From the NCBI RefSeq assembly GCF_000485595.1, contig NW_014577664.1, positions 7,958 to 71,957 on the forward strand: a stretch of 64,000 nt of DNA, in the 5' to 3' direction. A program made the translations under genes and the position numbers. A model generated the notes under the pieces. The model worked only from the letters and a program-made list of their open reading frames with translations, was not told the DNA's origin and ran no database searches. Numbering within the stretch: the first letter of the stretch is position 1; each line of letters starts with the position of its first letter. Shown piece by piece: positions 10,298 to 23,170 of the stretch. Origin of the DNA: Priapulus caudatus (taxonomy: Eukaryota > Priapulida > Priapulimorpha > Priapulimorphida > Priapulidae).

Positions 10298-13200
10298 TAT
10301 CTGACCTTTTCCCCCACTGCCCTTTGACCTGTGACCTCCATTTCTCACTGGTGATGGTTTCCTCCCCATCACACTATACACCGAATATTAAGAGCAATAG
10401 GTCGAGCCATTGAGATTTGTGCGCGCATTTCCGTATTTCCTCCTATACCTTAAGTTAATGGGAAATATTCCCCCTCCATTGACACATCTCAACGCTTTGA
10501 CCCTTGACCCAAAATTCGACATCGCCGAGTCCTTTTCGCGACGCCCCCCCGACGTCCCGAAATCAAGAATCTGTGGTGCAAGCGGTTAAGATTTGTACCA
10601 TAACTGTTGACACACGCGGACGGACATTCATGCGATTCCACAAGCTGCATCTGACTTCGTCAGCTGAGCTAATAAGCAACAGAACTTGTGCATTACCTCG
10701 ATCACTCGTAGTGCGTGCGGATGCTCATACTGAACCCTAGCTTCTTAGTACGTGTGCAGATTTCAGTAAGTTGTTCTCATATTACCAGTTCATACGTGGC
10801 TCCCAACTGCAACAAAGCATGGTGTCTTCATATTAATTCATGTGGGGTCGACTCGAAGCCTAGTGCTACTTTGCGCCTCACAGCACTCATTTGTTACTAA
10901 GATTCACTATTCTTTTTTATTATATCCTCGTACGTTATAGCCCTATCAAGCACCTTGTCTGTTATGGTCCACTAAGTCTATTGATCAAATTAAGAATCTG
11001 AGCTGGTAAGATTTGTTGGGCCCAACTGTTTGACTGGAACTGGACGGTACGGATCAAATCATTGCGATTCTACAAGCGCATCTACTTCGTCAGCTAGCTA
11101 GAAAAGCTGCGATACTCATGCAATAATTACGTTATTGTGCATTAGTAAATTTAAGTAAAGAAAAACGTTTCATGGCCAAATTTTATGACCACTTTACATG
11201 TCGGAGACATTTACGATTTCATATTCACTGCAAGCCAATGGACACATAATTTTTGATATGCTTCACAGGTACTGCAGCGGGTCATAGGCCCCTCTGACTC
11301 TCTACTTGCTAAGTTTTAAAATAGTATAATCTGGTATTTTCTCTCACCTCATTGACAATATAAAACAGTGCAATATTAAATCTCACATTTAGCACATTTA
11401 TACAATTTTAACTTGTCTCGTATGGTATTCGGCCACTGAACTAAAACCAGAAACTTATAATTGAGTAAACAGTACATCCATTAGAACGATTTATTAATAT
11501 AAGTATGGTAACATTTACATTTTTATAATATGTGTACACGCTGTTTTAAATTTGAAAGACCATGTATAGTAGGCGACTAAGTGTCATTTTTTGCTGCTGA
11601 TGACGTTGAAACATGTGCAGTAATTATGCTAGAACATAACAAAACGATGCATAATCACTGATTATTGTTACAGAGGTGGCGGACATTGCATCAGAATCTA
11701 ATATAGCAAAGTGTGTCAGTAGGACGAATTTGCATGAAACTTCTAATTAATTAATATTAGAAAACATACATTAAGGACAAATGCATATATTTTAACCAAT
11801 TAAGCTAGTATTGCCTCTATTCCCATGCACAGCTGTGACTGACAATTCGCTACCTAAGCAGTGAGCTGACGTCCTGAATCTGTTGTAAAAATGAGCCAGT
11901 TTAGAAAATCCTGAAAAATATTTATCATTAAAATCCACATAGCATAAAATGAGCTTGCTGATTTAATACTTAAAAGTAACCTAACACACCGGAGGCTATC
12001 TACTTGTAACTAAGCCCTATGTATCACTAATTCGTAAATGCAACTCCACAACACATAGAAATACGCTAGACTAATAGGACTATGAAGATTTCTATGTCGC
12101 ACGACCAATGTGATCTCATGCTATGCAAACGGCATGAGGTAGAGTAATACTAAGTGACACTAAAACAAAATATAGTGTTGTACGGTTTCGACCGTACCGA
12201 TCCCTATTATTTCCCAGGCTACCCTAAGAACAATTTAATAGTCAATTTTCTTTAACGTAAAAGAAGATAAAAAGAAATAGTAAATAAAATGAATAAAAAA
12301 AATAATTGGCACAGTTACCTGCTTCAAAAACACAAAGCACTATCCTTTAACAGACATGGTTCGAAATAAAAATTTCAAGAAAATAAAATGTTTCCCTACC
12401 TAACCTACCGCTAGTTTTTAGCGGCAATGAACAATAAATATAACCACACATATCCTTTGTGTTTGGCCTAACGTAGTAATGATTCAATTATTAAAATTTC
12501 TAAAAAACTAGAAAATACTGGCTTGCAATTATATTACACAGTGACCCCGAAAACGTAGGAAACGTGGGTACCAAAGCAGACGTTCTCTCCCAAGAAAAGT
12601 AGGAAGACCATTGTGCAAAGAAAGCCTTGGTACAGTAGATATATACTATCACATATCCTAGTATGGATCCTCCTAATACAGCTCATAAGGTCTATGTCCC
12701 CCAGGTACTATCTGGAGGTTACGTCGCTGGGCTACGGTTCGATATATCGAGTACCCTGGTAATATCTAATATGTTAGGTTAGGGTTAGGGAGAGGCGTAG
12801 AGCCGACTCCCTAGATCGTAAGGAGCTGAAGGGTGTCTATGTCCCCCTAGGGGTACTATTGGAAGGGTACTCTGGGTACTGTTTCCGATTATATCCGTAT
12901 ACGTACCGTCTGTACATCTAATAGCCGACCGTACTCGGCACAACTCCACAAACGCTCTAGGGAGTCCCTACTCCTACTCCCTCCCACCATATCACTATCA
13001 GATAGTTAACCGAGGTCTACGTTCCGATATATCCGAACATACCAGGTATACCCGCTCCGATGTACCGGTCGTGGGACAAGATCCTATGAGCCATCAAGGA
13101 CTAAATATAACAAAGGAAGAAGCGCGGCCGCCATAGTCTGCCCAAAATTTGTGATCAGTCAAAGCGCGCTATGAAAAGAATTAGTGTTCTATGTCTCTGG

Positions 13201-13987
13201 GTCGGCCTCACAGCCTTTTTCAACACTGATTTATGGTCCAATAGATGGTCCGCTTGAAGCGAAACAGCACACAGCCAATCCATTCCTCTCCTGTTATATT
13301 AGCTCCTTGATGGAGCGTTAATGCTAGTGAAGTCAGAAGAATCTAGAATAAGTTCTAGAGAAGTCCTAGATACATAGCCATGGCGAGGATAGTTCCGTAT
13401 CTGGCGCATGGGGCTATAAAATATAGTATGTTTTGCAAGGGCGCAATGCCAGCAGCGCAGTATCAATACTGCGCATACTCGGCACACGAAAAACGGTCGC
13501 ATAAACAAACATGGCGGCCTAAGCCGTGCCGGTCACAGTCACTGAAACATTTATATAATACAATTTGCAATGTAGGGAATTAGTAAGACTGTTTATGGTG
13601 TCAGTACAAGCGAAACAACAGAGAAAAACAAAAGAGCATGAGCTACTATATTCCTACTCCTGCAAAACACGCGCAGATTCAAACCCAAACAGAAAACAAG
13701 AGAAAAACAAAGAAGCATGTGCGCAACGCCACTTAGAGGCGTCTCAGCGTTTCGGCGAGCTCCAAAAACCATAGTCAAAACTCTATCGGACAACCGGCCA
13801 TTCCTTGCTCACTTTTACATCTCGTGCACTTGTTTATATCACGTACGGAGGATTGACAATGACAAAGATTGCCATGGCATTTGAACTCATACTATACATT
13901 TAACAAGCATGCGCAAATACCTGTCACATACTCTAAGAGTAATGAAACTAATATCGATCCGGAGTCGGAGTAAGCGAGGTACGTTTC

Positions 13988-14262
13988 CAAGATCACTTGG
14001 AACGTCTCAATAAAAAAATTAATGGTAAATAACACAAATGTACACAAAGTCTTAATGATCCTAACTCTATTTTCGCCTATTTAATCACTTGGAATTCCGG
14101 TTTGCCAATATGCTGCATCTGTCAGACACGCACATAGCAGGTCCTCCGCACGCGAAAACCTGCCTGGCTGAGATAGAGTAAGGGAAACATTAAAACTTTG
14201 TACATTCCGCGTTTTATTTACCATTAATTTTTTTAAATTGAGACATCCAGAGTGCCTGTGTA
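13988..14262. mobile_element. hAT-like CACAGGC MITE, copy 1
   Basis: CACTTGGAACGTCTCAATAAA at the left and its complement at the right (TTTAAATTGAGACATCCAGAG, GTGCCTGTG) enclose about 270 bp. It corresponds in position to the cleaner copy at 22244-22496 within the other 8-kb unit. Ends are eroded by indels. Confidence 0.7.
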
Positions 14263-16681
14263 CGGTCCGAACATATTATATAGTACGCCAGGTCGTTCGC
14301 GATATATCGAACCGTACGGGTACCTCTTCGCGATTATGTTACGGCGGGTGACAGAGAATCCTTTCAGCCCTAATACAGCGTATAAAGAAGCCATATAGTT
14401 TCGGCATATTGCTACACTAATCCGTAGTATCACCACAGGCGTCACGCTAACTCTAGTACTATAGGCCGCGTAATTACTATGCCGCAGCTATTAGACACAT
14501 TTTCAAGTTAGATTTCGGCTGGCTAGCGCAAACATTTCCGTCAAAGTTCCGCAACGAAAAATCGCTTCACTAAAACGGTTGTGTCGTCTGTGCTGATGGT
14601 GGCCAAAATGATCGGACTTTTTAACTACTTTATCTATCTAGACGTGGACATCTCACAAGCTATCTTTTGAACACTTCCTACACTTTACACGCATGTATTT
14701 ATGCGCTTAATAGCTTTTATTACTTGTCAAAAGTCAGGCACTCCACTGGCTTGTAGCAGTTTTGAAATATTGTGGCGTTGCGAACTCGGTAGTCAACCGG
14801 TATGTATATATACAGTCACTCATAAAGCTGCCATGTGTTTTGCCCTGACATTATTCCGTGAACCTTCACGCGTTTCGGCACGCCACAATAATTTCAAACA
14901 TGTACAGCCAGAGTGGCGACTATGTGAGGAACTAAAGCTATTAAATTGGCTATTAGTATTGACAGGGCTGTCGTCCAACGCTCGACGCATTGACCGAGTG
15001 CAGACTCGAGAGGCATTTTGACCAAATGCTCACGCTCAACACTGCGACTAATCAATATCTACACGGCACAGCCAAAAAAGCTGAATATCGAAACGCATGA
15101 AATATCTCTATCAATGAGATAAAATGCTGGAAGTGGGATATCTTCACAGCACAGCAAAAAAAAAGTCTGATAATATCTGAAAACAGTCCCACATTTAGTA
15201 TCACCAAATTGATGCAAATGGAAAAGCTATAGTAAATAGCTATATAGATTCTGCGGAAGATCGGGAAAACTCCCCCTTGCGCTTCTTCTCCTCGCATGCT
15301 GCCTCTTCACGTTGCTATCAATACGAAAAATATAAACCTAAATCTCGGAGCAGCCGGCTTTTCGATGTGTGTGCTTGGTCGGCTCCTCACGCTGATCTTA
15401 CAATATAATCACGCACAAGCCATAAAATGCTGAGATATCTCACGCATAGAATATCCTCTTCGACATAATAAAACGCTGAATACTCACTCACAACAAAAAA
15501 AAATCTACAAATACCTGATAACAGTCACTTTATGTAGCACAAATTGAAACTATAAAATGCTATAGTGATATATAGATCAACTGAGGAAGATGGGATACGC
15601 CCCCCCTCTTGTCCTTCGCGTTGCCCGTCCATACTCACTATCACCTTATCACCTCAAAATGTTGCAGAGCCTGCCAAAATACGAGGTGACTAAGTTGTGA
15701 AAAATGTTCAAAAAGATAGGTGAGATGTCCACCGTTAGAGTAGACTAATGTTAAAAAAGCCCAAATCATTGCGCGTTTGTAAGCGATTTTCGTCGAACTT
15801 TGGGAACTGTTGCAGCAGCGAAATCTAGCTGAAAATGTCCGAGCCTCTGCGCAGCCAAATGTGACGCGGGCTATAGTTACTAGAGGCTATGGAGCTAGAC
15901 GTGCACGCTAGCTCTTAGTTACTAGTACTACTAACTAGGACTAGTAGTAATACTACTACTAGCTACTACTGGCTGAGGAGGTCTAGTCTCCTCGCCGGGT
16001 AACGCCTGGAGTGCCGTGATGCGTAAACCTCTGGGTACGGTTCGTATATGGCCGGAACAGTACCTGGTAACTATCTAATATCCGACCTTACCTCGCCTAC
16101 TCCACTAACGAGTCTAGGAGTCGCCTTACAGCCTACTCCCTTAACCCTACCTAAACCCTAAAGTAACCCTAAGCTATATAAAAATAGTGACGCAGGTACT
16201 TTCCGGTATAGGACCGACCGTAACCGCAGTGGTACCGTTTCCGGTCATGAACTCTGGACATGACCCTATGAGCACTACTAAAACTACTAGTAGTGGAGGA
16301 CTACTGAGTCTGAGTAGTACTACTGTGGATGCTCGGGGGTACAACGAGCAGGGAGTAATAGACTAGATTGGGGGCAATAGACTGAACTCACCGTATAGAT
16401 ATAATAACCATATATATTGACTAAAGAGAGGATAAGATATAGATTGCACATAGATACATGTCAACACGCTCACACCTGGGCGCCGCCATATTGGATCATA
16501 CTGCTGCTGCCGCCTGTCGGGCGAAAACGAGGAATATTCACTTAGAAATGAGTTGCCTGCGATGACGCAATAATCGGTGCCAAGCCACGGGCGGGTCGGG
16601 TTGCGACATCGCAATGAGTCATGCACGGTACAGCCAGGCACAGCGATTGCACCACCGGTCGAAATCGGCGGGCTGGCTGGG

Positions 16682-17303
16682 TATAAAAGGAGCACAGAAT
16701 CGCAGCTCAGGCAGTTTAGGTACAGGTCTAGGGAGGAAGAAGAGGAAGAGGAAGAAGAAGAAGGAGAGGAAGCAGCCGAGGACGAAGAGAAATAGGAAAA
16801 GGCAGTTATTTTCAGGTCTAGGTAGGAGGAGGAAGAAGAAGGAGAGGACGAAGACGAAGAGAAAGAGGAAGGGAGAAGCAGCCGAGGACGAAGAGAAAGA
16901 GAGGCAGTTTTAGGTACAGGTCCAGGAAGGAGGAAGAAGAAGAAGAGGACGAAGACGAAGGAAAGGAGGGAGAGAGAAGCAGTCGAACGGGAGGAGAAAA
17001 TGAGAGAGTTGTTTTCAGGGATAGGTTATAGGTAGGAAGGCGAGAAGAGGGAGGAAGGAACAGAGAGAGAGCAAACGGCAGCGTTGTAGCGAGAGGATAA
17101 ACGCACAGGTTTTTCAGGTAGGTGTAAACCAGAGCCGAACGAGAGGGGAATAAAAACGGGCGAAGAACGGCATTCTGGTAGAGCTGGGAGCGACTGCGAG
17201 GGAGACACCTGCGAGACTGTGTGGATCCACGCAAGGCAAGGACGAACGTGAGGGAAGCAGACGGAGCCGGCGACGCGTAGAGGATTTAGACGAGATCAAT
17301 AAA
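16682..17303 (+). other. TATA box - purine tract - AATAAA module, copy 1
   Basis: TATAAAA at 16682-16688 is followed by AGCACAGAATCGCAGCTCAGG, about 350 bases of GGA/GAA-rich sequence, and AATAAA at 17298-17303. The same layout is in copy 2 at 24743-25382. It looks like a transcription unit with promoter and poly(A) signal but no protein, as in a solo LTR or a non-autonomous retroelement. LTR ends and a primer binding site were not established. ORFs here are purine-tract artefacts. Confidence 0.5.
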
Positions 17304-17554
17304 ACTATTAAAAAGGCCGCTGCATATACGAATGCAGGGGAATCATTTGTACATTAGTAACACGCAATAAAAGCTATATCCCCGTATCGTTAACCGCATC
17401 TCACCGTGTTCTGTTCATCTGGTATTACCTGTTATCGGCTACGTGTCATCGCCGTCCTGCCTTAATACACCGACAGGAGCGGACTCTGGATCCTACTACT
17501 GGACACGCGTTGTGAACTAACGTCTGTCGAACCGTAGTCGTCTACCCTAGAGGC

Positions 17555-17770
17555 ACTACACTACTAGTACTAGTACTACTAGTACTACTACTAGTACTAC
17601 TACTAGTACTACTACTAGTACTACTACTAGTACTACTACTAGTACTAACTACCATAAGATAATATAGGATATATTATCTATATTATCTTATTATCTATTA
17701 TATTATCTATTAATTATTATATTATCTTATTACCTATATTATCTTACTCCTGATACTAGTAGTACTACAA
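17555..17770. repeat. (CTA)n/ACTAGT microsatellite and ATTATCT repeat
   Basis: ACTAGTACTACT units run from 17555 to about 17650, then imperfect TATTATCTATTA repeats to about 17745, ending in ACTCCTGATACTAGTAG. The run is self-complementary (ACTAGT). The equivalent in copy 2 is 25655-25870. Confidence 0.8.
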
Positions 17771-18360
17771 TTTACACCAGATTCTAGATTATTTACGCTT
17801 CATATCATCAAAGTACGAGCATGTGCACAATGGCTAGTTGATATCTATTCAACCGTTACACTCACATTGCCGATCATAGGTAAAACTCTAGTCTTTGAAT
17901 ATGAAATGACATTTCTCATGCATTTGGCTAAGGGGGCCGCCATTTTTCCACGTAAAATGTCGACAGGAATTTTGTCCAGGAATAAACAGTCGATTGTTTA
18001 TCTTATTTTACAAAATTATCGTTTGAATTTTATATCGTCGATAGCAATTTTTGATGAAGACCGACTGCAAATGATTACGTTAAAGCAAGTTATTAAATTA
18101 CATATTCCACGTGTTCTAATTTCTCGCGACAGATGCCGCGGTAGGCCTGGTATCCATGGCGATAACATAAATAATATGGCGGTTAGTTGATGTATCTAAG
18201 AAATTATTCTAGAATATTTAGGTATTTATCATATCTATAAGATATCTAGAAGTGATAGGAGTATGAATAGAAATAGGAGACAGGGAAGTGCGTGTAGCTA
18301 AAAGAAGGGGATAACCTCATACCCTTGTAAGTTGTAGTCGTATTGTAAATGTAATGATCT

Positions 18361-18680
18361 GTCTCACTTCAGTCAACTACGCCGTGAAGTACGTCACAGG
18401 TCAACAGAAATGGCGCTCAGTATATTCGCCGCTAGTCACTTCGAATTTTTGTAACAGGTTATATTAGTTTAATACAGAGTATTGCGATACATAGTAAGTT
18501 CCCAGATAGCGGAGAAAGGTTCGTGTTGAGAATAAACCCAGTTTGGAAGTTCTAGTCTCTGAAAACGCACCAGCAAACCGGCCCGAGTGATTCACTCGGG
18601 CATTCCTCCGCACAAAAGGATAGGGAGGCTTTGTAACCCTATCCTCTTGGGTTTGGGTTACATTATTGTATCTAGGGGAA
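18361..18680. other. Unique spacer between the two 8-kb units
   Basis: About 320 bases that are not part of either duplicated unit. It contains the hairpin CCCGAGTGATTCACTCGGG near 18583 and a second imperfect hairpin built on GATAGGG/CCCTATC near 18620-18650. No coding sequence is visible. Confidence 0.6.
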
Positions 18681-20984
18681 TGATATCTGACCTTTCCCCC
18701 ACTGCCCTTTGACCTGTGACCTCCAATTTCTCACTGGTGATGGGTTTCCTCCCCATCACACTATACACCGAATATTAAGAGCATAGGTCGAGCCATTGAG
18801 ATTTGTGCCGCATTTCCGTATTTCCTCCTATACCTTAAGTTAATGGGGAAATATTCCCCCTCCATTGACACATCTCAACCTTTGACCCTTGACCCCAAAA
18901 TTCGACATCCCGAGTCCTTTTCGCGACCCCCCCCCCGACGTCCCGAATATCAAGATCGTTTGTCAAGCGGTTAAGATTTGTACCATAACTGTTGACACAC
19001 GGCCGGACGGACATTCATGCGATTCCACAAGCTGCATCTGACTTCGTCAGCTGAGCTAATAAGCAACAGAACTTGTGCATTACCTCGATCACTCGGTAGT
19101 GCGTGCGGATCTCATACTGAACCCTATGCTTCTTATGTACGTGTGCAGATTTCAGTAGTGTTCTCATATACCAGTTCATACGTGGCTCCCAACTGCAAAC
19201 AATAGCATGGTGTCTTTCATAATTAATTCATGTGGGGGTCGACTCGAAAGCCTAGTGCTACTTTGACCCTCACAGCACTCATTTGTTACTAAGTTCACTA
19301 TTCTTTTTTATTATACTCTCACGTTATACCTATCATACACCTGCTGTATTGCAACTAAGTTATGTGATAAATAAAGAATCGAGCGGTTAAGATTTGTGCC
19401 CAACTGTTGACGAACGGACGGACGGACAATCATGCGATTCTACAAGCTGCATCTGACTTCGTCAGCTGAGCTAAAAATGCTGGCGATAACTCATGCAATA
19501 ATTACTGTTATTGTTGCATTGTATATTTAGTAAGAAAACTTTCATGCCAAATTTATGACCAACTTACATTTTCGAGACATTGACGTTCAGTTCACTTGCA
19601 ACCATGGACACAAATTTTTGATAGCTGTCCAGTACTGCACGGTCATGCCCTCTGACCTCTACTGCTATAGTTTTAAATAGTTTATCTGGTATTTTCTCCA
19701 CCTGCTGACAATATAAATACGTGCAAATTAATCTCACATTTTTACACATTTATACAATTTTAACTTGTCTCGTATTGTATTCTGCACTGAACTAAAACCA
19801 GAACGTTATATTGATGTATACAGTACACCATTAAAGAGTTTATTATATAAGTTGGAACATTACATTTTTTATATATGTGGTACACTGTTTTAATTGTGAA
19901 AATACCTGTATAGTAGGGACTTCATTTTTTGTGGCTGATGACGTTGAACATTGTGCAGTAATTATGCTAGAACAAACAAAATCGATGAAATCACTGATTA
20001 TTGTTACACCAGCATTGCATCAGAAGTCTATATTAGCAAAGTGTGTCATAACAGAATTTTGCATTGAAAGTTCTAATTAATTAATTTAGAAAACATACTT
20101 AGGACTATGCCATTATATTTAACAATTAATGCTATTATTTGCCTCTATTGCCATGCACACTGTGACTACAATTCCTACCTAAGGCAGCGCTGACGTCTGA
20201 ATCTGTTGTAAATTGAGCCATTTAGAAAATCCTGAAAAAGATTTATCATAAAAATAGTGTATATATTCATTAAAATACACATAGCAAAAATGAGCTTCTG
20301 GATTTATAACTTAAAAGTACCTACACACGGAGGCTACTACTTAGTAACTAAGCCTATGTATCACGTAATTTCGTAAATGCATGTCCACACCATAGAAATA
20401 GTATACTAATTAGACTATAATATATTTCTATGGTCCACACCCAATGTGATCCATGGCAGGCAACGGCATGAGGTAGAGTAATACTAAGGCCAAAACAAAA
20501 TATAGGTGTGGTTACGGTTTCCCGACCGACCCTATTTATTACCAGCGACCCTAAACATTTAATTGTCAATTTTCTTTAAAGTAAAAAAAAAAAAAATATA
20601 AATAAATAAATAAAAAAATTAATTGGACAGTTCCTGCTTCAAAAGGCACAACGCACATCCTTCAGACATGGTTCGTAAATAAAATATTTCAAGAAAATTA
20701 AATGTTTTCCCTACCTACCTACCCTATTTTTTTCCGGCATGTAACGATAATATAACCACACATATATTTTGTTTTGGCCCAATAGTAATAGTTCAGATAT
20801 AAAATTTCTAAAACTAGAAAATGCTGGCTTCAGATTATTTACACAGGACCGCCGGAACGTAGGACCGTGGTACCAAAGCAGACGTGTTCTCCCAAGAAAA
20901 GTAGGAAGGACCAAGGCAAGGATAAGCCGTGGACAGTAGAGGATATTGCACAATCCTAGTATGGATCCCCTAATACAGCTCATA

Positions 20985-21378
20985 GGGTCTATGTCCCCCA
21001 GGGTACTATCGGAGAGTACCCTGAGTACGGTTCGATATATCGGAACGTATACCCTGGTAACTATCTGATATGGTTAGGGTTAGGGTTAGGGAGTAGGCGT
21101 AGGCGACTCCCTAGACTCGTTAGTGGAGCTGAGAGGGTCTATGTCCCCCAGGGTACTATCGGAGGGTACTCTGGGTACGGTTCGATATATCGGAACGTAC
21201 CCTGGTACTATCTAATATGCCGGACCATACCTCGCCAACTCCACTAACGAGTCTAGGGAGTCGCCTACACCGAGTCCCTAAACATATCACTATCAGATAG
21301 TTACCAGGCTACGTTCCGATATATCGAACCATACCCAGGTTACCCTCCGATAGTACCCTGGGGGACATAGATCCTATG
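20985..21378. repeat. Inverted-repeat module GGGTCTATGTCCCCC
   Basis: An 80-90 bp module beginning GGGTCTATGTCCCCCAGGGT and containing GGTTCGATATATCGGAACGT occurs in direct orientation at 20985 and 21135 and inverted at 21300-21378. Further inverted copies end at 22592, and more divergent copies are at 24018 (direct) and 24240 (inverted). Between the first two lies GGTTAGGGTTAGGGTTAGGG. The arms could form a long cruciform. Confidence 0.8.
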
Positions 21379-21379
21379 A

Positions 21380-21598
21380 GCATCAAGGAGCTAAATATAA
21401 CAAGGAGAGGAAGCGCCGCCATATCTGGCCCAAATTTGTGATCGGCAGAGACCCTAGAACAGATTAGTGTTCTATTGTCTCTGGGTTCCGCCTGCACAGA
21501 CGTTTCAGCTGATTATGGTCCATAGATGGCGCCCTTGAGGCAAAAAGCACACAGCCAATCCGCTTCCTCTCCTTGTTATATTTAGCTCCTTGATGAGC
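21380..21598. repeat. Foldback with CATCAAGGAGCTAAATATAA arms
   Basis: CATCAAGGAGCTAAATATAA plus CAAGGAGAGGAAGCG at 21381-21415 is repeated in inverted orientation at 21561-21598. The total is about 220 bp. It directly abuts the preceding module. Confidence 0.75.
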
Positions 21599-21650
21599 GT
21601 TAGTGCTAGTGAAGTCAGAGAATCTAGAAGAAGTTCTAGAGAAGTCTAGA

Positions 21651-22194
21651 TCATAGCCAGGATATGCACGGTATCTGCGCATGCGTTAAAATTATAGTAT
21701 GTTTTGCAAGGGCGCATGCGCAGCATGCACAGTAGTCATCTGCGCATCTCGCACATCGAAAACGGTCGCAATAAACAAACATGGCGGCCAACCCGGTCAC
21801 TCATGGAAACATTTGATTAAAACAATTTGCAATGTAGTAAGTTAGTAAGACTGTGTTATGTGTGTCAGGTTACAAGGCGAAACAAAAAGAAAACAAAAGA
21901 GCATGGCTACTATTTCCTACGGCCCTGCAAAACAAGATTCAAACAAAAAGAAAACAAGAGAAAAACAAAAGAGCACGTGCGCATGCGCACTTAGGAGCGT
22001 CCAGTTTCGGGCGAGCGTCCAAACCATAGGTCCAAACTCTACGGGACATCGCCATTCTTGCTCACTTGTTTACATCTCGTGCACTTGTTTATATCACGTA
22101 CGTGGAGGGATTGACCAATCAAAATGATTGCCATGCATGACGTCATACTATAATTTTAACGCATGCGCAAATACCGTGCACATACTGGCTATGA
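21651..22194. repeat. 544-bp foldback with TCATAGCCAG termini
   Basis: TCATAGCCAG...GCACGGTAT.TGCGCATGCGTTAAAATTATAGTATG on the left pairs with its complement on the right, ending CTGGCTATGA at 22194. Inside are two direct copies of an AAAAAGAAAACAAAAGAGCA block. CpG-containing GCGCATGCG words recur. No protein is encoded. Confidence 0.75.
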
Positions 22195-22243
22195 GTATGA
22201 TCTAGATGCGACCGGAGTTACGGGAGTAGGCGAGGTACGGTTC

Positions 22244-22496
22244 CACAGGCACTTGGAACGTCTCAATAAAAAAAATTAATGGTAAATAAACACGAAATGT
22301 ACCAAAGTCTTAATGTATCTCTACTCTATTTCGCCTATAATCACTTGTAAATGCCGGTCAAATGCTCATCTGCAACACACAAGTACACCGCACGCCCGCC
22401 CTGTGCTGAGATAGAGTAGAGAAACATTAAGACTTTGGTACATTTCGTGTTTATTTACCATTAATTTTTTTTATTGAGACGTTCCAAGTGCCTGTG
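22244..22496. mobile_element. hAT-like CACAGGC MITE, copy 2, with target duplication
   Basis: The element is 253 bp, starting CACAGGCACTTGGAACG and ending in the complement CGTTCCAAGTGCCTGTG. Terminal inverted repeats extend for about 70 bp. It is flanked by TACGGTTC on the left and TACGGTCC on the right, an 8-bp near-perfect duplication. The interrupted sequence is the same module that is present uninterrupted (in inverse orientation) at about 21211-21245, so an empty site exists in the window. An 8-bp duplication is typical of hAT transposons; no transposase is present. Confidence 0.85.
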
Positions 22497-22887
22497 TACG
22501 GTCCGGCATATTATATAGTACCAGGGTACGTTCCGATATATCAAACCGTACCCAGGGTACCCTCCGATAGTACCCTGGGGGACATAGATCCTTTCAGCCC
22601 TAATACAGGCTGTATAAAGGGGCCTATAGTTCGCATATTGCTAAACTAATCCGTAGTATCACCACACGTCACGCTAGCTCTAGTACTATAGCCCGCGTAC
22701 ATTGACTGCCGCAGGGCTATAGAACATTTTCAGCTAGATTTCGCTGCTGCAACAGTTCCCAAAGTTCCCACGAAAAATCGCTTTACAAAACGCAAAATGA
22801 TCGGACTTTTTAACACTTATCTATCTACGTGGACATCTCACCTATCTTTTTGAACACTTTCCACAACTTTACACCATGTATTTATGC

Positions 22888-23103
22888 CTTTAATAGCTTT
22901 ATTCCTCACAAGTCAGCACTACTGGCTGTACAGTTTGAAATATTGTGGCGTGCGAAGCGTGACGTCAGCGGTATTGTATATAACATGCACCATAGCTGCC
23001 ATGTGTTTTGCCTACATATCCGTGACGTCACGCGTTCGCACGCCACAATATTTCAAACTGTACAGCCAGAGTGCTGACTTGTGAGGAATAAAGCTATTAA
23101 AGG
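22888..23103. repeat. Inner foldback nested in the 1.27-kb element
   Basis: CCTTTAATAGCTTTATTCCT at 22888 pairs with AGGAATAAAGCTATTAAAGG ending at 23103. Pairing includes CTGGCTGTACAGTTTGAAAT/ATTTCAAACTGTACAGCCAG and reaches a TGACGTCA-rich centre. Total 216 bp; resembles a palindromic MITE inserted into, or ancestral to, the larger foldback. Confidence 0.8.
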
Positions 23104-23170
23104 CTATTAGTATTACAGGGCTGCCAACTCTCACGCATTGACCGTGAGACTCGAGGAGCATTTTTGACCA

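Larger units (their letters stand above)
10298..18360. repeat. Copy 1 of a tandemly duplicated ~8-kb foldback cluster
   Basis: From GATATCTGACC at 10298 to about 18360 the sequence parallels 18681-26495 element by element and in the same order. It lacks protein-coding genes. Its recognisable parts are a GTCAGCTGAGCTAA-bearing 5' segment, repeated GGGTCTATGTCCCCC modules (12690-13090), a MITE (about 13988-14262), a large foldback (about 14457-15900), a TATA/purine module (16682-17303) and a CTA-rich microsatellite. Compared with copy 2 it carries very frequent single-base insertions and deletions. Confidence 0.9.

Noticed and set aside
16363-17299. Protein ORFs (Glu/Lys or Ser/Leu rich) in the purine module
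   Set aside because: Composition artefacts of the GGAA tract, not conserved in frame between the two copies.
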